A stretch of 64,000 nucleotides of DNA from the NCBI GenBank assembly GCA_007844125.1, contig CM017567.1:8082196-8146195 (forward strand). The letters are read 5' to 3'. The notes under the pieces are model-generated. The model did not search any database, was not told the DNA's origin, and saw nothing but the letters and a program-made list of their open reading frames with translations. The translations under genes were made by a program, and so were the position numbers. The stretch comes from Sinonovacula constricta. Its lineage: Eukaryota; Mollusca; Bivalvia; Cardiida; Solecurtidae. This document shows, one piece after another, positions 1-11,241 of the stretch (within the stretch, counting starts at the first letter, position 1; the number at the start of each line of letters is the position of its first letter).

Positions 1-184
1 CATATTTGGAATTGTCAAGTCATGTTAGAATTAAGTTTGGACAAGTTAAGACAATGCATTTAGATCCAGATCAGCCAGCTCCTAAATGAAGCATATTAAC
101 TTAGATTTTGTGTTTGTATTGACACAAGTAACATGTAGGGATTAAATGAAGCATATTTGTAGCAGTTTTGCAGGTAGTTGAATC

Positions 185-280
185 ACAGAGCCTTTACAGC
201 TCAATTAGAAGAGAGACCCACTAGTAATGGAGAGATCTGTGCTTGGAATCCCAGTGGGAGCTGATATTTTCCACTCCTGT
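185..280 (+). mobile_element. tRNA-derived SINE head
   Basis: Degraded A-box-like 'cagctcaattagaagag' and B-box-like 'gcttggaatcccagtggg' spaced as in a tRNA-derived SINE. No recognisable open frame. Confidence 0.6.
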
Positions 281-1006
281 TACATGTTTAAAAAGATTTT
301 ATGTTGGTTATGAATACATATAGCATAAAAAGGTTAAAATGAAGCACTTTTTCCTTAACCAGACACACATTTTGTGCAAACACAAAAATCAAAGTTAATT
401 TTTCAATCCATTTACATTGAAAGGTATGTTGCCAGATTTTGCAATATTTTACATTTGTTAATACTTTTCTAAACATGTTATTTTTTTTTTGTATGCTCCT
501 TGAAGGGTTACATATAGAGGGCACAATGTCCATTTGATAGTATGTGTCTCTGTCCATCTCTCCTGTTCAGTGATAATTTTTTATATTTTATACAATACTT
601 CACTACCTTACAGATATACACCTGAAGGTGTATTGCTGATAACATTTACAAGTGGTTCAATTTTAAGATCATTCCTTATAAATGGTCATTGGATTTTTAG
701 GGGTATATGTCAATTGTAGTTCTTGTTAGAAGAAAAATAGTTGAAGCGAAGTGGTAAGACAATAAAACAAAAACACTTTAACTTTCAGTTTGAAACCCAC
801 TCAGAAACTTTCCAACTTTTTTGCATAGTGTTAAAACATCGGATTTTAACCAGACATTTGCTTCACAAACTTGTATCGCATTTAAAAAATATGATGGTCC
901 AACAAGTTGTACTTACCATTTGAAGGAAAAAAAATTGTATACTCAAATCAGTTTTTAAGTCATTTGACCTGCAACAATAAAAAAAAAATCTTCTATTTCA
1001 TTTCAG

Positions 1007-1105
1007 ACAAGTGCTGACGACCCCAAGTTGACACCATTGAACCTCTTCATATGTTTGATATCTAGATACTTTGACCAGTCAGATCTTAAGGATGATGTCA
1101 CCTGA
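1007..1105 (+). CDS. Candidate 3'-terminal coding exon (32 aa), product unknown
   Basis: A good acceptor (tctatttcatttcag, ending at 1006) is followed by exactly one long open frame. It begins TSADDPKLTPLNLFICLISR, continues YFDQSDLKDDVT and stops at TGA 1103-1105. The other two frames stop early. Base composition is richer in GC than its surroundings. It reads like the conserved tail of a longer protein whose upstream exons lie to the left of the window. I do not recognise the family, and it could be chance. Confidence 0.45.
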   Translation, partial: TSADDPKLTPLNLFICLISRYFDQSDLKDDVT

Positions 1106-1830
1106 CACATGTGAATGTAGTATGCTTATAATAGTAGTATGTAGTGTGTTTTTAACTGAATCTGCTCTCATTGGATGATGCTGTGTTGACCAATCCTATT
1201 GTGAGGATTAGGATTGTGTCCCTTGACACAAAAAATGAACCTGCAGTACAATCGTAAAACTTCGGGTATTTCCGTATGGTTCGTAAAATACACCTCGTAC
1301 ATAGCTCTAGAATACACCAAAGTGCGTCGCCTGAGTTATGAAACAGTGTCCGTTCGCGAGAAAGTAACAAATTATATATATATCATTTAGTTGAGTATAT
1401 CTTGCAATAACAACGATTTTTTTTATCAATACAATCTATATGATTTACGGAAAATTGAAAAGTCAACATTAAATACCCAGTATTAAAACTAAGACACACA
1501 AAGTAGATCCAAGATGGCGCCTTATTATGTCAGAGGTCTCTTGCATAGCATAAAGGCCGAGGTGATCAGATTGCCTGCAGTATTGAGTTATACCATGTGT
1601 TCAAGTCAACAGTTAGATTGACCATGACATCATAGGATTTATTATTATGCCTCGAATATTACCTGATCCTTATAGTTCCTGATAATAAATAGTTTATTTA
1701 TGAATCTTAAATTTAATAATATTTTGACAGATTTACTTGTTAGCCTCCTGCAAACCAGTTAGCTATAAGGTTGCAAATATAATCATTAATCATTACTAGA
1801 TGATGTCATCATCAGGTAAATGTTACATTT

Positions 1831-2006
1831 GGGGTGCCCGGCGCCGAGTGGTTAGAGTCTCTGACTTGACAATTCTTAGCCCCTCACCGTATGGGTTCAA
1901 GTCCCAGTCGGGGCGAGAATTTTCCTGTGGGGAGGTTTTCCAGCTAACCTGCAGTGCACCGGTGGTTCTACCCAGATATAAGTCTGGGATCTTCCTCCAC
2001 CAATAA
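1831..2006 (+). mobile_element. tRNA-derived SINE (near full-length)
   Basis: A tRNA-like head of about 77 nt with A box 'gccgagtggttagagtc', B box 'gggttcaagtccc' and complementary ends (gcccggc / gtcggggc), followed by a tail 'ggaggttttccagctaacc' and 'ggtggttctaccca'. The same tail recurs at 33140-33365 in other copies, so this is a repeat, not a functional tRNA. Confidence 0.8.
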
Positions 2007-2342
2007 TTAGCTGGATGTTGCTAATATACTTAAAACTTCATGAGAGCTTCAGTATTTGATGTGAAATTGGAAATTATAAGACAGTGCAATATGATGTAAC
2101 ATTTAATGATGTGTTGTACCAGGAATTACATAAGTATTTACTTCGGTAAACACATAAAGAATGTTAACCTTCATTTTATCATTTTTATGTCCATAATATC
2201 ATTGCCACAATTTTTAATTAATATTTTGACTAGGTAGATTAGGGTCTGCTGTGTCAAACTTATTACACATTTTCGTTGATTTTTTTAAATTCATACTCAA
2301 TACTGCTGAATATTTTTATAAATAAAATGCAAGTCATGTGGA
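2007..2342. other. Unique AT-rich spacer
   Basis: No gene or repeat recognised. It ends with 'aataaaatgcaagtcatgtg' directly before the minisatellite. Confidence 0.5.
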
Positions 2343-5120
2343 AAGTCTCTAGTTGTTTATGCAGTCCTCGAAGTCTCAGTTGTTTATGCAGTCCTCGAAG
2401 TCTCTAGCTGTTTATGCAGTCCTCGAAGTCTCAGTTGTTAATGCAGTCCTCTAAGTCTCAGTTGTTAATGCAGTCCTCTTAGTCTCTGTTGTTAATGCAG
2501 TCCTCCAAGTCTAAGTTGTTGATGCAGTCCTCTAAGTCTCAGTTGTTTATGCAGTCCTCGAAGTCTCAGTTTTTATGCAGTCCTCGAAGTCTTCGTTGTT
2601 TATGCAGTCCTCAAAGTCTCAGTTGGTTATGCAGTCCTCGAAGTCTCAGTTGTTTATGCAGTCCTCGAAGTCTCAGTTGTTTTTACAGTCCTCGAAGTCT
2701 CAGTTGTTTATGCAGTCCTCTAAGTCTCAGTTGTTGATGCAGTCCTCTAAGTCATAGTTGTTTATGCAGACCTCAAAGTCTCAGTTGTTTTTACAGTCCT
2801 CAAAGTCTAAGTTGTTTTTACAGTCCTCTAAGTCTCAGTTGTTTATGCAGACCTCAAAGTCTCAGTTGTTTATGCAGACCTCAAAGTCTCAGTTGTTTTT
2901 ACAGTCCTCAAAGTCTAAGTTGTTTTTACAGTCCTCTAAGTCTCAGTTGTTTATGCAGACCTCAAAGTCTCAGTTGTTTATGCAGACCTCAAAGTCTAAG
3001 TTGTTTATGCAATCCTCGAAGTCTTCGTTGTTTATGCAGTCCTCAAAGTCTCAGTTGTTTATGCAGTCCTCGAAGTCTCAGTTGTTTTTACAGTCCTCGA
3101 AGTCTCAGTTGTTTATGCAGTCCTCGAAGTCTCAGTTGTTTATGCAGTCCTCTAAGTCTCAGTTGTTGATGCAGTCCTCTAAGTCTCAGTTGTTGATGCA
3201 GTCCTCTAAGTCTCAGTTGTTGATGCAGTCCTCTAAGTCTCAGTTGTTGATGCAGTCCTCTAAGTCTCAGTTGTTGATGCAGTCCTCTAAGTCTCAGTTG
3301 TTTTTACAGTCCTCGAAGTCTCAGTTGTTGATGCAGTCCTCTAAGTCTCAGTTGTTTTTGCAGTCCTCGAAGTCTCAGTTGTTGATGCAGTCCTCGAAGT
3401 CTCAGTTGTTGATGCAGTCCTCGAAGTCTCTAGTTGTTTATGCAGTCCTCGAAGTCTCAGTTGTTTATGCAGTCCTCGAAGTCTCTAGTTGTTTATGCAG
3501 TCCTCGAAGTCTCAGTTGTTAATGCAGTCCTCTAAGTCTCAGTTGTTAATGCAGTCCTCTTAGTATCTGTTGTTAATGCAGTCTTCCAAGTCTAAGTTGT
3601 TGATGCAGTCCTCTAAGTCTCAGTTGTTTATGCAGTCCTCGAAGTCTCAGTTTTTATGCAGTCCTCGAAGTCTTCGTTGTTTATGCAGTCCTCAAAGTCT
3701 CAGTTGGTTATGCAGTCCTCGAAGTCTCAGTTGTTTATGCAGTCCTCGAAGTCTCAGTTGTTTTTACAGTCCTCGAAGTCTCAGTTGTTTATGCAGTCCT
3801 CTAAGTCTCAGTTGTTGATGCAGTCCTCTAAGTCATAGTTGTTTATGCAGACCTCAAAGTCTCAGTTGTTTTTACAGTCCTCAAAGTCTAAGTTGTTTTT
3901 ACAGTCCTCTAAGTCTCAGTTGTTTATGCAGACCTCAAAGTCTCAGTTGTTTATGCAGACCTCAAAGTCTCAGTTGTTTTTACAGTCCTCAAAGTCTAAG
4001 TTGTTTTTACAGTCCTCTAAGTCTCAGTTGTTTATGCAGACCTCAAAGTCTCAGTTGTTTATGCAGACCTCAAAGTCTAAGTTGTTTATGCAATCCTCGA
4101 AGTCTTCGTTGTTTATGCAGTCCTCAAAGTCTCAGTTGTTTATGCAGTCCTCGAAGTCTCAGTTGTTTTTACAGTCCTCGAAGTCTCAGTTGTTTATGCA
4201 GTCCTCTAAGTCTCAGTTGTTGATGCAGTCCTCTAAGTCTCAGTTGTTTATGCAGACCTCTAAGTCTCAGTTGTTTTTGCAGTCCTCGAAGTCTCAGTTG
4301 TTTATGCAGTCCTCTAAGTCTCAGTTGTTGATGCAGTCCTCTAAGTCTCAGTTGTTGATGCAGTCCTCTAAGTCTCAGTTGTTGATGCAGTCCTCTAAGT
4401 CTCAGTTGTTGATGCAGTCCTCTAAGTCTCAGTTGTTTTTACAGTCCTCGAAGTCTCAGTTGTTGATGCAGTCCTCTAAGTCTCAGTTGTTGATGCAGTC
4501 CTCGAAGTCTCAGTTGTTGATGCAGTCCTCGAAGTCTCAGTTGTTTATGCAGACCTCAAAGTCTCAGTTGTTTATGCAGACCTCAAAGTCTCAGTTGTTG
4601 ATGCAGTTCTCTAAGTCTCAGTTGTTGATGCAGTCCTCTAAGTCTCATTTGTTTATGCAGTCCTCGAAGTCTCAGTTGTTTATGCAGACCTTGAAGTCTC
4701 AGTTGTTGATGCAGTCCTCTAAGTCTCAGTTGTTGATGCAGTCCTCGAAGTCTCAGTTGTTGATGCAGTCCTCGAAGTCTCAGTTGTTTTTACAGTCCTC
4801 GAAGTCTCAGTTGTTTATGCAGTCCTCTAAGTCTCAGTTGTTGATGCAGTCCTCTAAGTCTCAGTTGTTTATGCAGACCTCTAAGTCTCAGTTGTTTATG
4901 TAGTCCTCGAAGTCTCAGTTGTTTTTACAGTCCTCGAAGTCTCAGTTGTTTATGCAGTCCTCTAAGTCTCAGTTGTTGATGCAGTCCTCTAAGTCTCAGT
5001 TGTTTATGCAGACCTCTAAGTCTCAGTTGTTTATGCAGTCCTCGAAGTCTCAGTTGTTGATGCAGTCCTCTAAGTCTCTGTTGTTTATGCAGTCCTCGAA
5101 GTCTCAGTTGTTTATGCAGT
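2343..5120. repeat. 27-bp minisatellite, about 100 units
   Basis: Unit 'cagttgtttatgcagtcctc' plus 'gaagtct', with variants at a few positions (ttta/ttga, cctcg/cctct/cctca, cagt/caga). The 27-bp period keeps a frame open for hundreds of codons (repeat QSSKSQLFM), but the array has in-frame TAGs (around 2755, 3836 and 4901), 1-nt shifts and no gene context. See finding on its internal duplication. Confidence 0.97.
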
Positions 5121-6049
5121 CCTTTCTGTTATCAACCACTCCATCCAAGTGTAATGCATTTTGGCAATTGTGAATTGTTTTAACCAGAATGTGTAGTTGA
5201 TCCTGGTGGGACAAAATGATGTCAAAAATGGACACTAATCAATGTGCTCTAAGATAGTATGATAATTACATGATAAGAAGCAAAATTCCTCTGAAAGCCC
5301 ATGTTTTCATGCCCTCAACAAATCATGGGCCTTAAAGTTATATTTAACAAAGTTTCAGAAATTATTGATCAGTTATTACTTGTGTGTAAGATGAAATCCT
5401 AAATTACATATACATAGTTTTGCATCAATGCCCAAGTTTAATACAAAAATAACAGTTTTAAAACATGCCATTTTCGAGCAAATTTAGCTAAAAACATTTT
5501 TTAAAAATATCAATGCAGATGAGAACTGCTGATATGCATGTATAATAAGTTAATAGTAATAAGTAAATGTAAGTTTTCATTATCTTGGATGTACCCTTGT
5601 CTAGTGGATGTTCGAGTGTATGGTTATTTTCATAGGCCTTTTTATCATTACCTGCTAGTTGAGAGATAACTGATGTTCCTCCTTGCGACATGTTATGTTT
5701 GACTACATAGTAATATTTACATTAAAAAATAAAATGTTGCTGTTCAAATGTTCATTTTCTAGCATTATATAAAACGAAAAAACCTGCACAAACGAGCTAC
5801 CAAATGTTTGGTTGTAACATTTTACTTTCCTTAAATATAGGATATGTACAAACATTATTTTTTTTTTACTTTTGTTTTTCAAATGTGAGAAATGACTAAT
5901 GCATATTGTTGGCGTGCTATAGAATAACATATGTAACCTCTGACATTGATCTCAAAATACTGTCCAGTGACAGTTTTTGACAATGGCATGGATGGGCGAT
6001 GCAACTGCCTGGAACACCCTCTCCCCAATAAGGCATAATCAATATATAT
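5121..6049. other. Intergenic, nothing recognised
   Basis: AT-rich unique sequence. Short open frames only, with no domain or splice context. Confidence 0.5.
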
Positions 6050-6115
6050 ACATGCAGGGTATTATATGCCACACACACATATATATATGTATGTGGCATA
6101 TAATACCCTGCATGT
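6050..6115. repeat. Perfect 24-bp inverted repeat (hairpin)
   Basis: The left arm 6050-6073 starts acatgcagggtattatatgc and the right arm 6092-6115 is its exact reverse complement, with an 18-nt AC/AT loop. Possibly the core of a small palindromic element. Confidence 0.9.
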
Positions 6116-7358
6116 GACTTCAAGGCCATACTGTGCAGGATCCCAGCGGCAGGATTCACTGGTTACTGGGATAAGTAAGTTAAGTATACACATGAATCCA
6201 GACTAGTTCTATACACTGCACATCCCAGGAGTTACACAAACTTATTCTAGTATTAATCCTTTATGGAAGTAAAGAGCTTAAGAAAGCTACAAGGGACATG
6301 TTATGATGTTTATGGTGAGTTTAATATTATTCGGTGTCTCTTGGTACTGACTGCACTTGAGAATTACTTTACTGATAATTACCTTCAAAACCGATGCCGA
6401 AACTGATATAGTGCAGCTTAAAATCTGTCAAAGCACTTAAATAAGCACCATCATCGAACCACGCAAACAAACTATTTAAATGCGCATGTGTAGTTCCAAA
6501 AAATGAATACAGAATAGATATAAATACGATTCTCCTACCAGCTGGTGTTTTTAAAAGTTCCATTTTGCGTTCAATTTTACATTCATACAAAAATCTTTCA
6601 GTTAAAACCATCGCTATACGTTCAGATTAAATGGAAGCGGCATTCTGTTCCCTGTTGTTGTCCAGACTGTTATGACACTAAGGAAAACACATACATATAT
6701 TTATGTACAACACCCATGATACCTCCAATAAGAAAGGGCATAGAAGTGGGACATTCAAGGCACCATATAGAGTATTGTCTTTATAGTAAATGTAACAATT
6801 TGGTTGTTTGGGTTTCTTATCATGGCAATAAAGTATACTGAACTATAAATGATGCTTGAGTATGTTTCACAGCTGGGCGCGCCCGTTTGATATTACTTAA
6901 TTTGTACGAGTAACAGTAGTCGTAATATAGGTTACAATTTTTGACACTGTAAAATAGTAGCAGAGACACAGTTGTAGTGAGTGTACACGTCTATGCTTAT
7001 GATACAGAATGTAATTAAAACCCGTTTTCGACATGTACTTCAAGTGATTAATGTGCAATTTAACAGAACTTATTGTTAAAACTTAGAAATATTGGATAAT
7101 ATTTTCAAGTGTCGCTGGTTGTCCTGTTTGTTAACATCAGTAGTATTTTATAAGTGTCATCACTTCATCTTTAAACTTTGCTCACTATATATTATGATCA
7201 GTAAAGACTTTAACATTACGATTCCCATGGTAAAGCTCGACTCACTTTAATTTTGTGCCATTTGTTATCATTCCTTAAGCACTATTTGCAATAGATATTT
7301 CCTCCCTTATCCGACTTACATATGACTAAAATATAATGAGAAAAAAATACTCGTTTTT
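6116..7358. other. Intergenic, nothing firm
   Basis: Contains the weak open frame at 6369-6611 (minus). Otherwise unique AT-rich DNA. Confidence 0.4.
6369..6611 (-). other. Unsupported open frame, possible exon (80 aa)
   Basis: Open frame with an internal Met (MELLKTPAGRRIVFISILYS) followed by a hydrophobic stretch and FFGTTHAHLNSLFAWFDD. A donor-like GAAG|GTAATT lies near its end. It could be the signal-peptide exon of a secreted protein. No partner exon or family was recognised. Confidence 0.15.
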
Positions 7359-8437
7359 AGCTCACCTGAGCACAACATGCTCAAGGGGAGCTTTTGTGAT
7401 ACCCCTTCAGCCCGGCGTTCGTCGTCAACATTTTAGCTTGTGAACACGCTACAGGCCACAGTTTTTATCCAATCTTCATCAAACTTGGTCAGAATGTTAG
7501 TCTGCATGAAAACTTGGATGAGTTCATTATTGGGTCACCTGGGGTCAAAAAGTAGGTCACTAGGTTAAATTTTAGGAAAATGTTGTGAACACACTAGAGA
7601 CCACATTTATAGCCCAATCTTCACCAAACTTGGTCAGAATGTTTGTCTGCATGAAATCTTGGATGAGTTCATTATTGGGTCACCTGGGGTCAAAAAGTAG
7701 GTCACTAGGTTAAATTTTAGGAAAATGTTGTGAACACACTAGAGACCACATTTATAGCCCAATCTTCACCAAACTTGGTCAGAATGTTTGTCTGCATGAA
7801 ATCTTGGATGAATTCGTAACTGGGTCAAAAAGTAGGTCACTAGGTCAAATCTTAGAAAATGCTTGTGAACACACTAGAAGCCACATTTATAGGCCAATCT
7901 TCATCAAACTTGGTCAGAATGTTTGTCTACATGAAATCTTGGAAAAATTAGTTATTGGGTCACGTAGGGTCAAAAAGTAGGTCACTTGGTCAAATCTTAG
8001 AAAAAGCTTGTGAACACACTAGGGGCTACACTTACAGGCCAATCTTCATCAATCTTGATCAGAATGTTTGTCTACATGAAATCTTGGATGAGTTCATTAT
8101 TGGGTCACTTGGGGTCAAAAAGAAGGTCACTATGTCAAATCTTAGCAAAGGCTTGTGAACATGCTAAAGGCCCCATTTATGGCTGAATCTTCACCAAACT
8201 TGGCTAGCATGTTTGCCAATATGAAATCTTACATATGTTTTGAAGTGAGTCATGTGGATTCAGAAGGTTAATTGGTAAAATTCAAGAAAATGTAATCAAC
8301 CTAGTGGCCACACTTATGGTCCAGTCTTCACCAAAGATTTCTAAAATAACTCTTAATTACTTGATGCCAGATTTGAGCCTACTAACAGCCCGTGTCATCA
8401 GGTGTGCGATTAAGGGCCATCATGGCCCTCTTGTTGT
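7359..8437 (+). mobile_element. Non-autonomous dispersed element with ~146-bp internal repeats
   Basis: Starts 'tagctcacctgagcacaaca' and ends 'tcatcaggtgtgcgattaag' plus 'ggccatcatggccctcttg'. The ends are partly inverted (CACCTGA / TCAGGTG). Inside are about six tandem units of ~146 bp carrying 'aaacttggtcagaatgtttg' and 'ggtcaaaaagtaggtcact'. Units 2 and 3 (around 7565 and 7711) are almost identical and the others diverged. No coding capacity. Similar repeats are common in bivalve genomes. Confidence 0.75.
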
Positions 8438-8499
8438 TGTTTTTCTTGTTGTTTTTTTTGTGGGGGGGGGGGGGTAATTATAGGTCGTATTAAGCAAAA

Positions 8500-8660
8500 G
8501 TTGGCCAGCGTCTACAACATAAGCACCGTGCACAAAGATGCGATATGAGGCCAGCGCCTACAACATAAGCACCGTGCACAAAGATGCGAGATGAGGCCAG
8601 CGTCTACTAAATACGCGCCGTGCACCCAGAAAAGGGATCAGGCTAGCGTCTACAACGAAT
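8500..8660. repeat. 46-47-bp satellite, left block
   Basis: About three and a half units containing 'aagcaccgtgcacaaagatg' and 'gaggccagcgtctac'. Interrupted by the foldback element at 8665-9688 and resuming at about 9694. Confidence 0.85.
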
Positions 8661-8664
8661 GCTG

Positions 8665-9688
8665 GTCAACCCGGCACCTGGTAAACTCGGCACTTGGTGA
8701 ACCCGGCACCGAGAATAGTGAATGCGGCATCCGGTAAACTCGGCACCTGGTGAATTCGGCATCTAGTTAACTCGGCATTTGTTTATTATTCTTTTATCTC
8801 TTTGCTTCTAGACAGTTTGGCAATATTTATTGTTACACAATGTATGACCTATACTGTTATCTTGGAAATGTCTGTTTGTGAAGAAAGGTGAATTTTCAAA
8901 GTAACTTATTACGACCACATTTATCAACAGATACAAAATAATTCATTGGCTACTGGCTTAACATTTATTTTTGAATTGAATTAGTTGATATAATTTTTGT
9001 AAGAATTTATCTTTCTATGAAAATTTTATGAACATTTGCACATTTGGTTGTTAGTTATCCATTCCAGATTCATCTTGGCTGGCGCAAGAACAAGTGACAC
9101 AGGGAAGCCCATGTGGTGACAGGGTCTCTTCATTAACCTCCTCATAATTAGTACCTTACCCCTTATATGTGTACGGGGAATACATTGTCTAAAAGCACCT
9201 GGTACCCCTTCCATGTATACTAGGAATACACCGCTGTCATCTTATTGTTTTAGCAATTTAAACAAGGTACACACTGAATAACACATGATTAAGTACAGTA
9301 CCTTTGATGTTGAGTATACGTAAATTTATTATAAATACAATGCAGATCTATAATATAAGGAATAAATTAATGTGTTTAAAAATCTACCTTATTTCTTCGT
9401 TAATTTTATATTTAATTATTATATTAATCATTTATACTTTTTGTAGTTAGTTTTTTTAAGTGCTTTTATACACGCATTAGACAATATGACATGTGAATTT
9501 TTTATTTTTATTTCTATTTTTTATCTTTTTTTATTTTTATATATTATTTGCATAATGGTTTATATCTTTAAAAGAACGAGGTGCCGAATTCACCAGATTC
9601 GTAATGCCGAATTTACCAGGTGCCGAGTTCACCAGGTGCCGAGTTGACTATTTACGCAGGTGCCGAATTCACCAGATGCCGAGTTGAC
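8665..9688. mobile_element. ~1-kb foldback element with subrepeated inverted ends
   Basis: The left arm (8665-8780) and right arm (9578-9688) are inverted copies built from ~16-17-nt subrepeats of the form 'gtgaactcggcacctg' (starting gtcaac, ending gttgac). The ~0.8-kb core is AT-rich and non-coding. It sits inside the 46-47-bp satellite, which flanks both sides. Confidence 0.8.
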
Positions 9689-9693
9689 TTGAT

Positions 9694-10062
9694 TCCGTCT
9701 ACAACATAAGCACCGTGCACACAGACGCGACATGAGGCCAGCGTCTACTATATAAGCACCGTGCACACAGATGCAAGATGAGGCTAGCGTATACTACATA
9801 AGCACCGTGCACACAATGTGCGAGATGAGGCCAGCGCCTACTATATAAGCGCCGTGCACACAGTGTGCGTGATGAAGCCAGCGTCTACTACATAAGCGCC
9901 GTGCACACAGTGTGCGTGATGAGGCCAGCGTCTACTACATAAGCACCGTGCACACAATGTGCGAGATGAGGCCAGCATCTACTACACAAGCACCGTGCAC
10001 ACAGTGTGCGAGATGAGGCCAGCGTCTACTAAATGAAGCACCGTGCACACATTGTGCGAGGA
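9694..10062. repeat. 46-47-bp satellite, right block
   Basis: About eight tandem units with 'gcaccgtgcacacagtgtgc' and 'gatgaggccagcgtctact'. Each unit holds a small inverted repeat gcacac-a-gtgtgc. The short minus-strand open frame here is a by-product. Confidence 0.9.
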
Positions 10063-10995
10063 ATCGTTTTGTGATATTGTTTTGGTTAGACTCTACTTCT
10101 ATTCGTTCTTCACAAAAGGCAACCACTTTAAAATTATGCTAAATTTGCCATCGTTCAGTGATGATTTCTTTCCCAAATTAAGCTGAGCATTGGTGTCTTT
10201 TTGGCATATATGGGTTTATGTTTGGTATCAAACTGTTCTGAAAGACAAAAGCGCACCTTTCTGAGAGATGTTAGATTATTTAAATATTGTGAAACCTCCA
10301 ATTTTAATTTATTTCATTTGAGTATTTCAAATATGAGAGATATTTATTAGTTTACTTGAGTTTTGACAATGATGTATTTACTCTGTAAATATTTTGCGAA
10401 GTTCATTTAGTTACCTACCCCCGACTTTAGAATATTCAGTGATGTGTTTAATAAGCATTTTAAAATGTACACAATGTAAAATGTAGTTTCATTTATTTGG
10501 CAGTTTATCGTGACATTTGACCGACGGATTAGCAAATGTCAGGAGTGTGATACACGGTGTATGAATCTTACGCAGTCGTTTCCAATGAACATGATTGAAA
10601 AGCTGTATTACATTAGTATACAGTAATATGTATTGGGTTCATTGATTGAAAACAGCAACACAGGGTGTATTTTCAGATAAATATTTGTGCATTGTATTAA
10701 CAAGTGCATGTGACAATCATTTCAATTAAGGAAAAACACACAACATCGTTTCTTTACTAAACATGTCTTGTTTTTGGTATATCCAGTATCATGTATTTGT
10801 TCCCGTTAAACACAAGATCAACACGACTTTAAGCAGTAAGAAGGGCAGTAATTTTAGCCATAAACAATATATTCGTGCTTACAGCAACACGACAGTTACA
10901 TTTGTCTAGTCGTAGCTTATATTGGACAATTGGACAAGTTCGATCTAAAAAATGTTGAACCTGTTTCTGGTATGGTCTATAAGCAAATGCAAGGA
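10063..10995. other. 3' flank of VMO1-like gene
   Basis: AT-rich, no gene recognised. Probably includes the VMO1 3' UTR in its right part. Confidence 0.5.
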
Positions 10996-11241
10996 TTAGT
11001 CAGAGCAGCAGTAGAAAATGATGTTATTGAGAGCGGTGTCGTCCCCGCCACGCTGGTCACCCTCTACCCTGGTCTTTATGCCGCAGATGGCTGAACCTTG
11101 GTCACACTCCTCGCTCCAGCCAGCGTAGGATCCGTAGTCCCCATGGCCCGGAGGAGCACTGATTTCATGGTTTGCGACAGTGTTCATCATGTCCCGGCAT
11201 TTGAACTTAATGAAGTTTGCCGCAGTATCGTCGCCGCCATG
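10996..11241 (-). CDS. VMO1: VMO1-like exon 3 (aa 129-209) and stop
   Basis: Starts HGGDDTAANFIKFKC at acceptor TATTCCAG, giving a seamless VEGNQ|HGGDDT joint. It ends with NNIIFYCCSD and a TAA at 10996-10998. The 3' UTR lies below 10996. A possible AATAAA on the minus strand lies near 10490. Confidence 0.9.
   Translation of the reverse strand, partial: HGGDDTAANFIKFKCRDMMNTVANHEISAPPGHGDYGSYAGWSEECDQGSAICGIKTRVEGDQRGGDDTALNNIIFYCCSD

Noticed and set aside
1833..1917. Functional tRNA gene
   Set aside because: It has A and B boxes and a rough cloverleaf, but is joined to a SINE tail that recurs at 33140-33365.
2758..4903. Long open frames (254 and 354 codons) as a repetitive protein gene
   Set aside because: They are by-products of a 27-bp array whose period is a multiple of three. 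In-frame stops, 1-nt shifts and no promoter or splice context.
2343..5120. CRISPR array
   Set aside because: The units are contiguous with no spacers, and the window is eukaryotic.
9935..10126. Minus-strand 63-codon frame with repeated CVHGA
   Set aside because: Lies in the 46-47-bp satellite.
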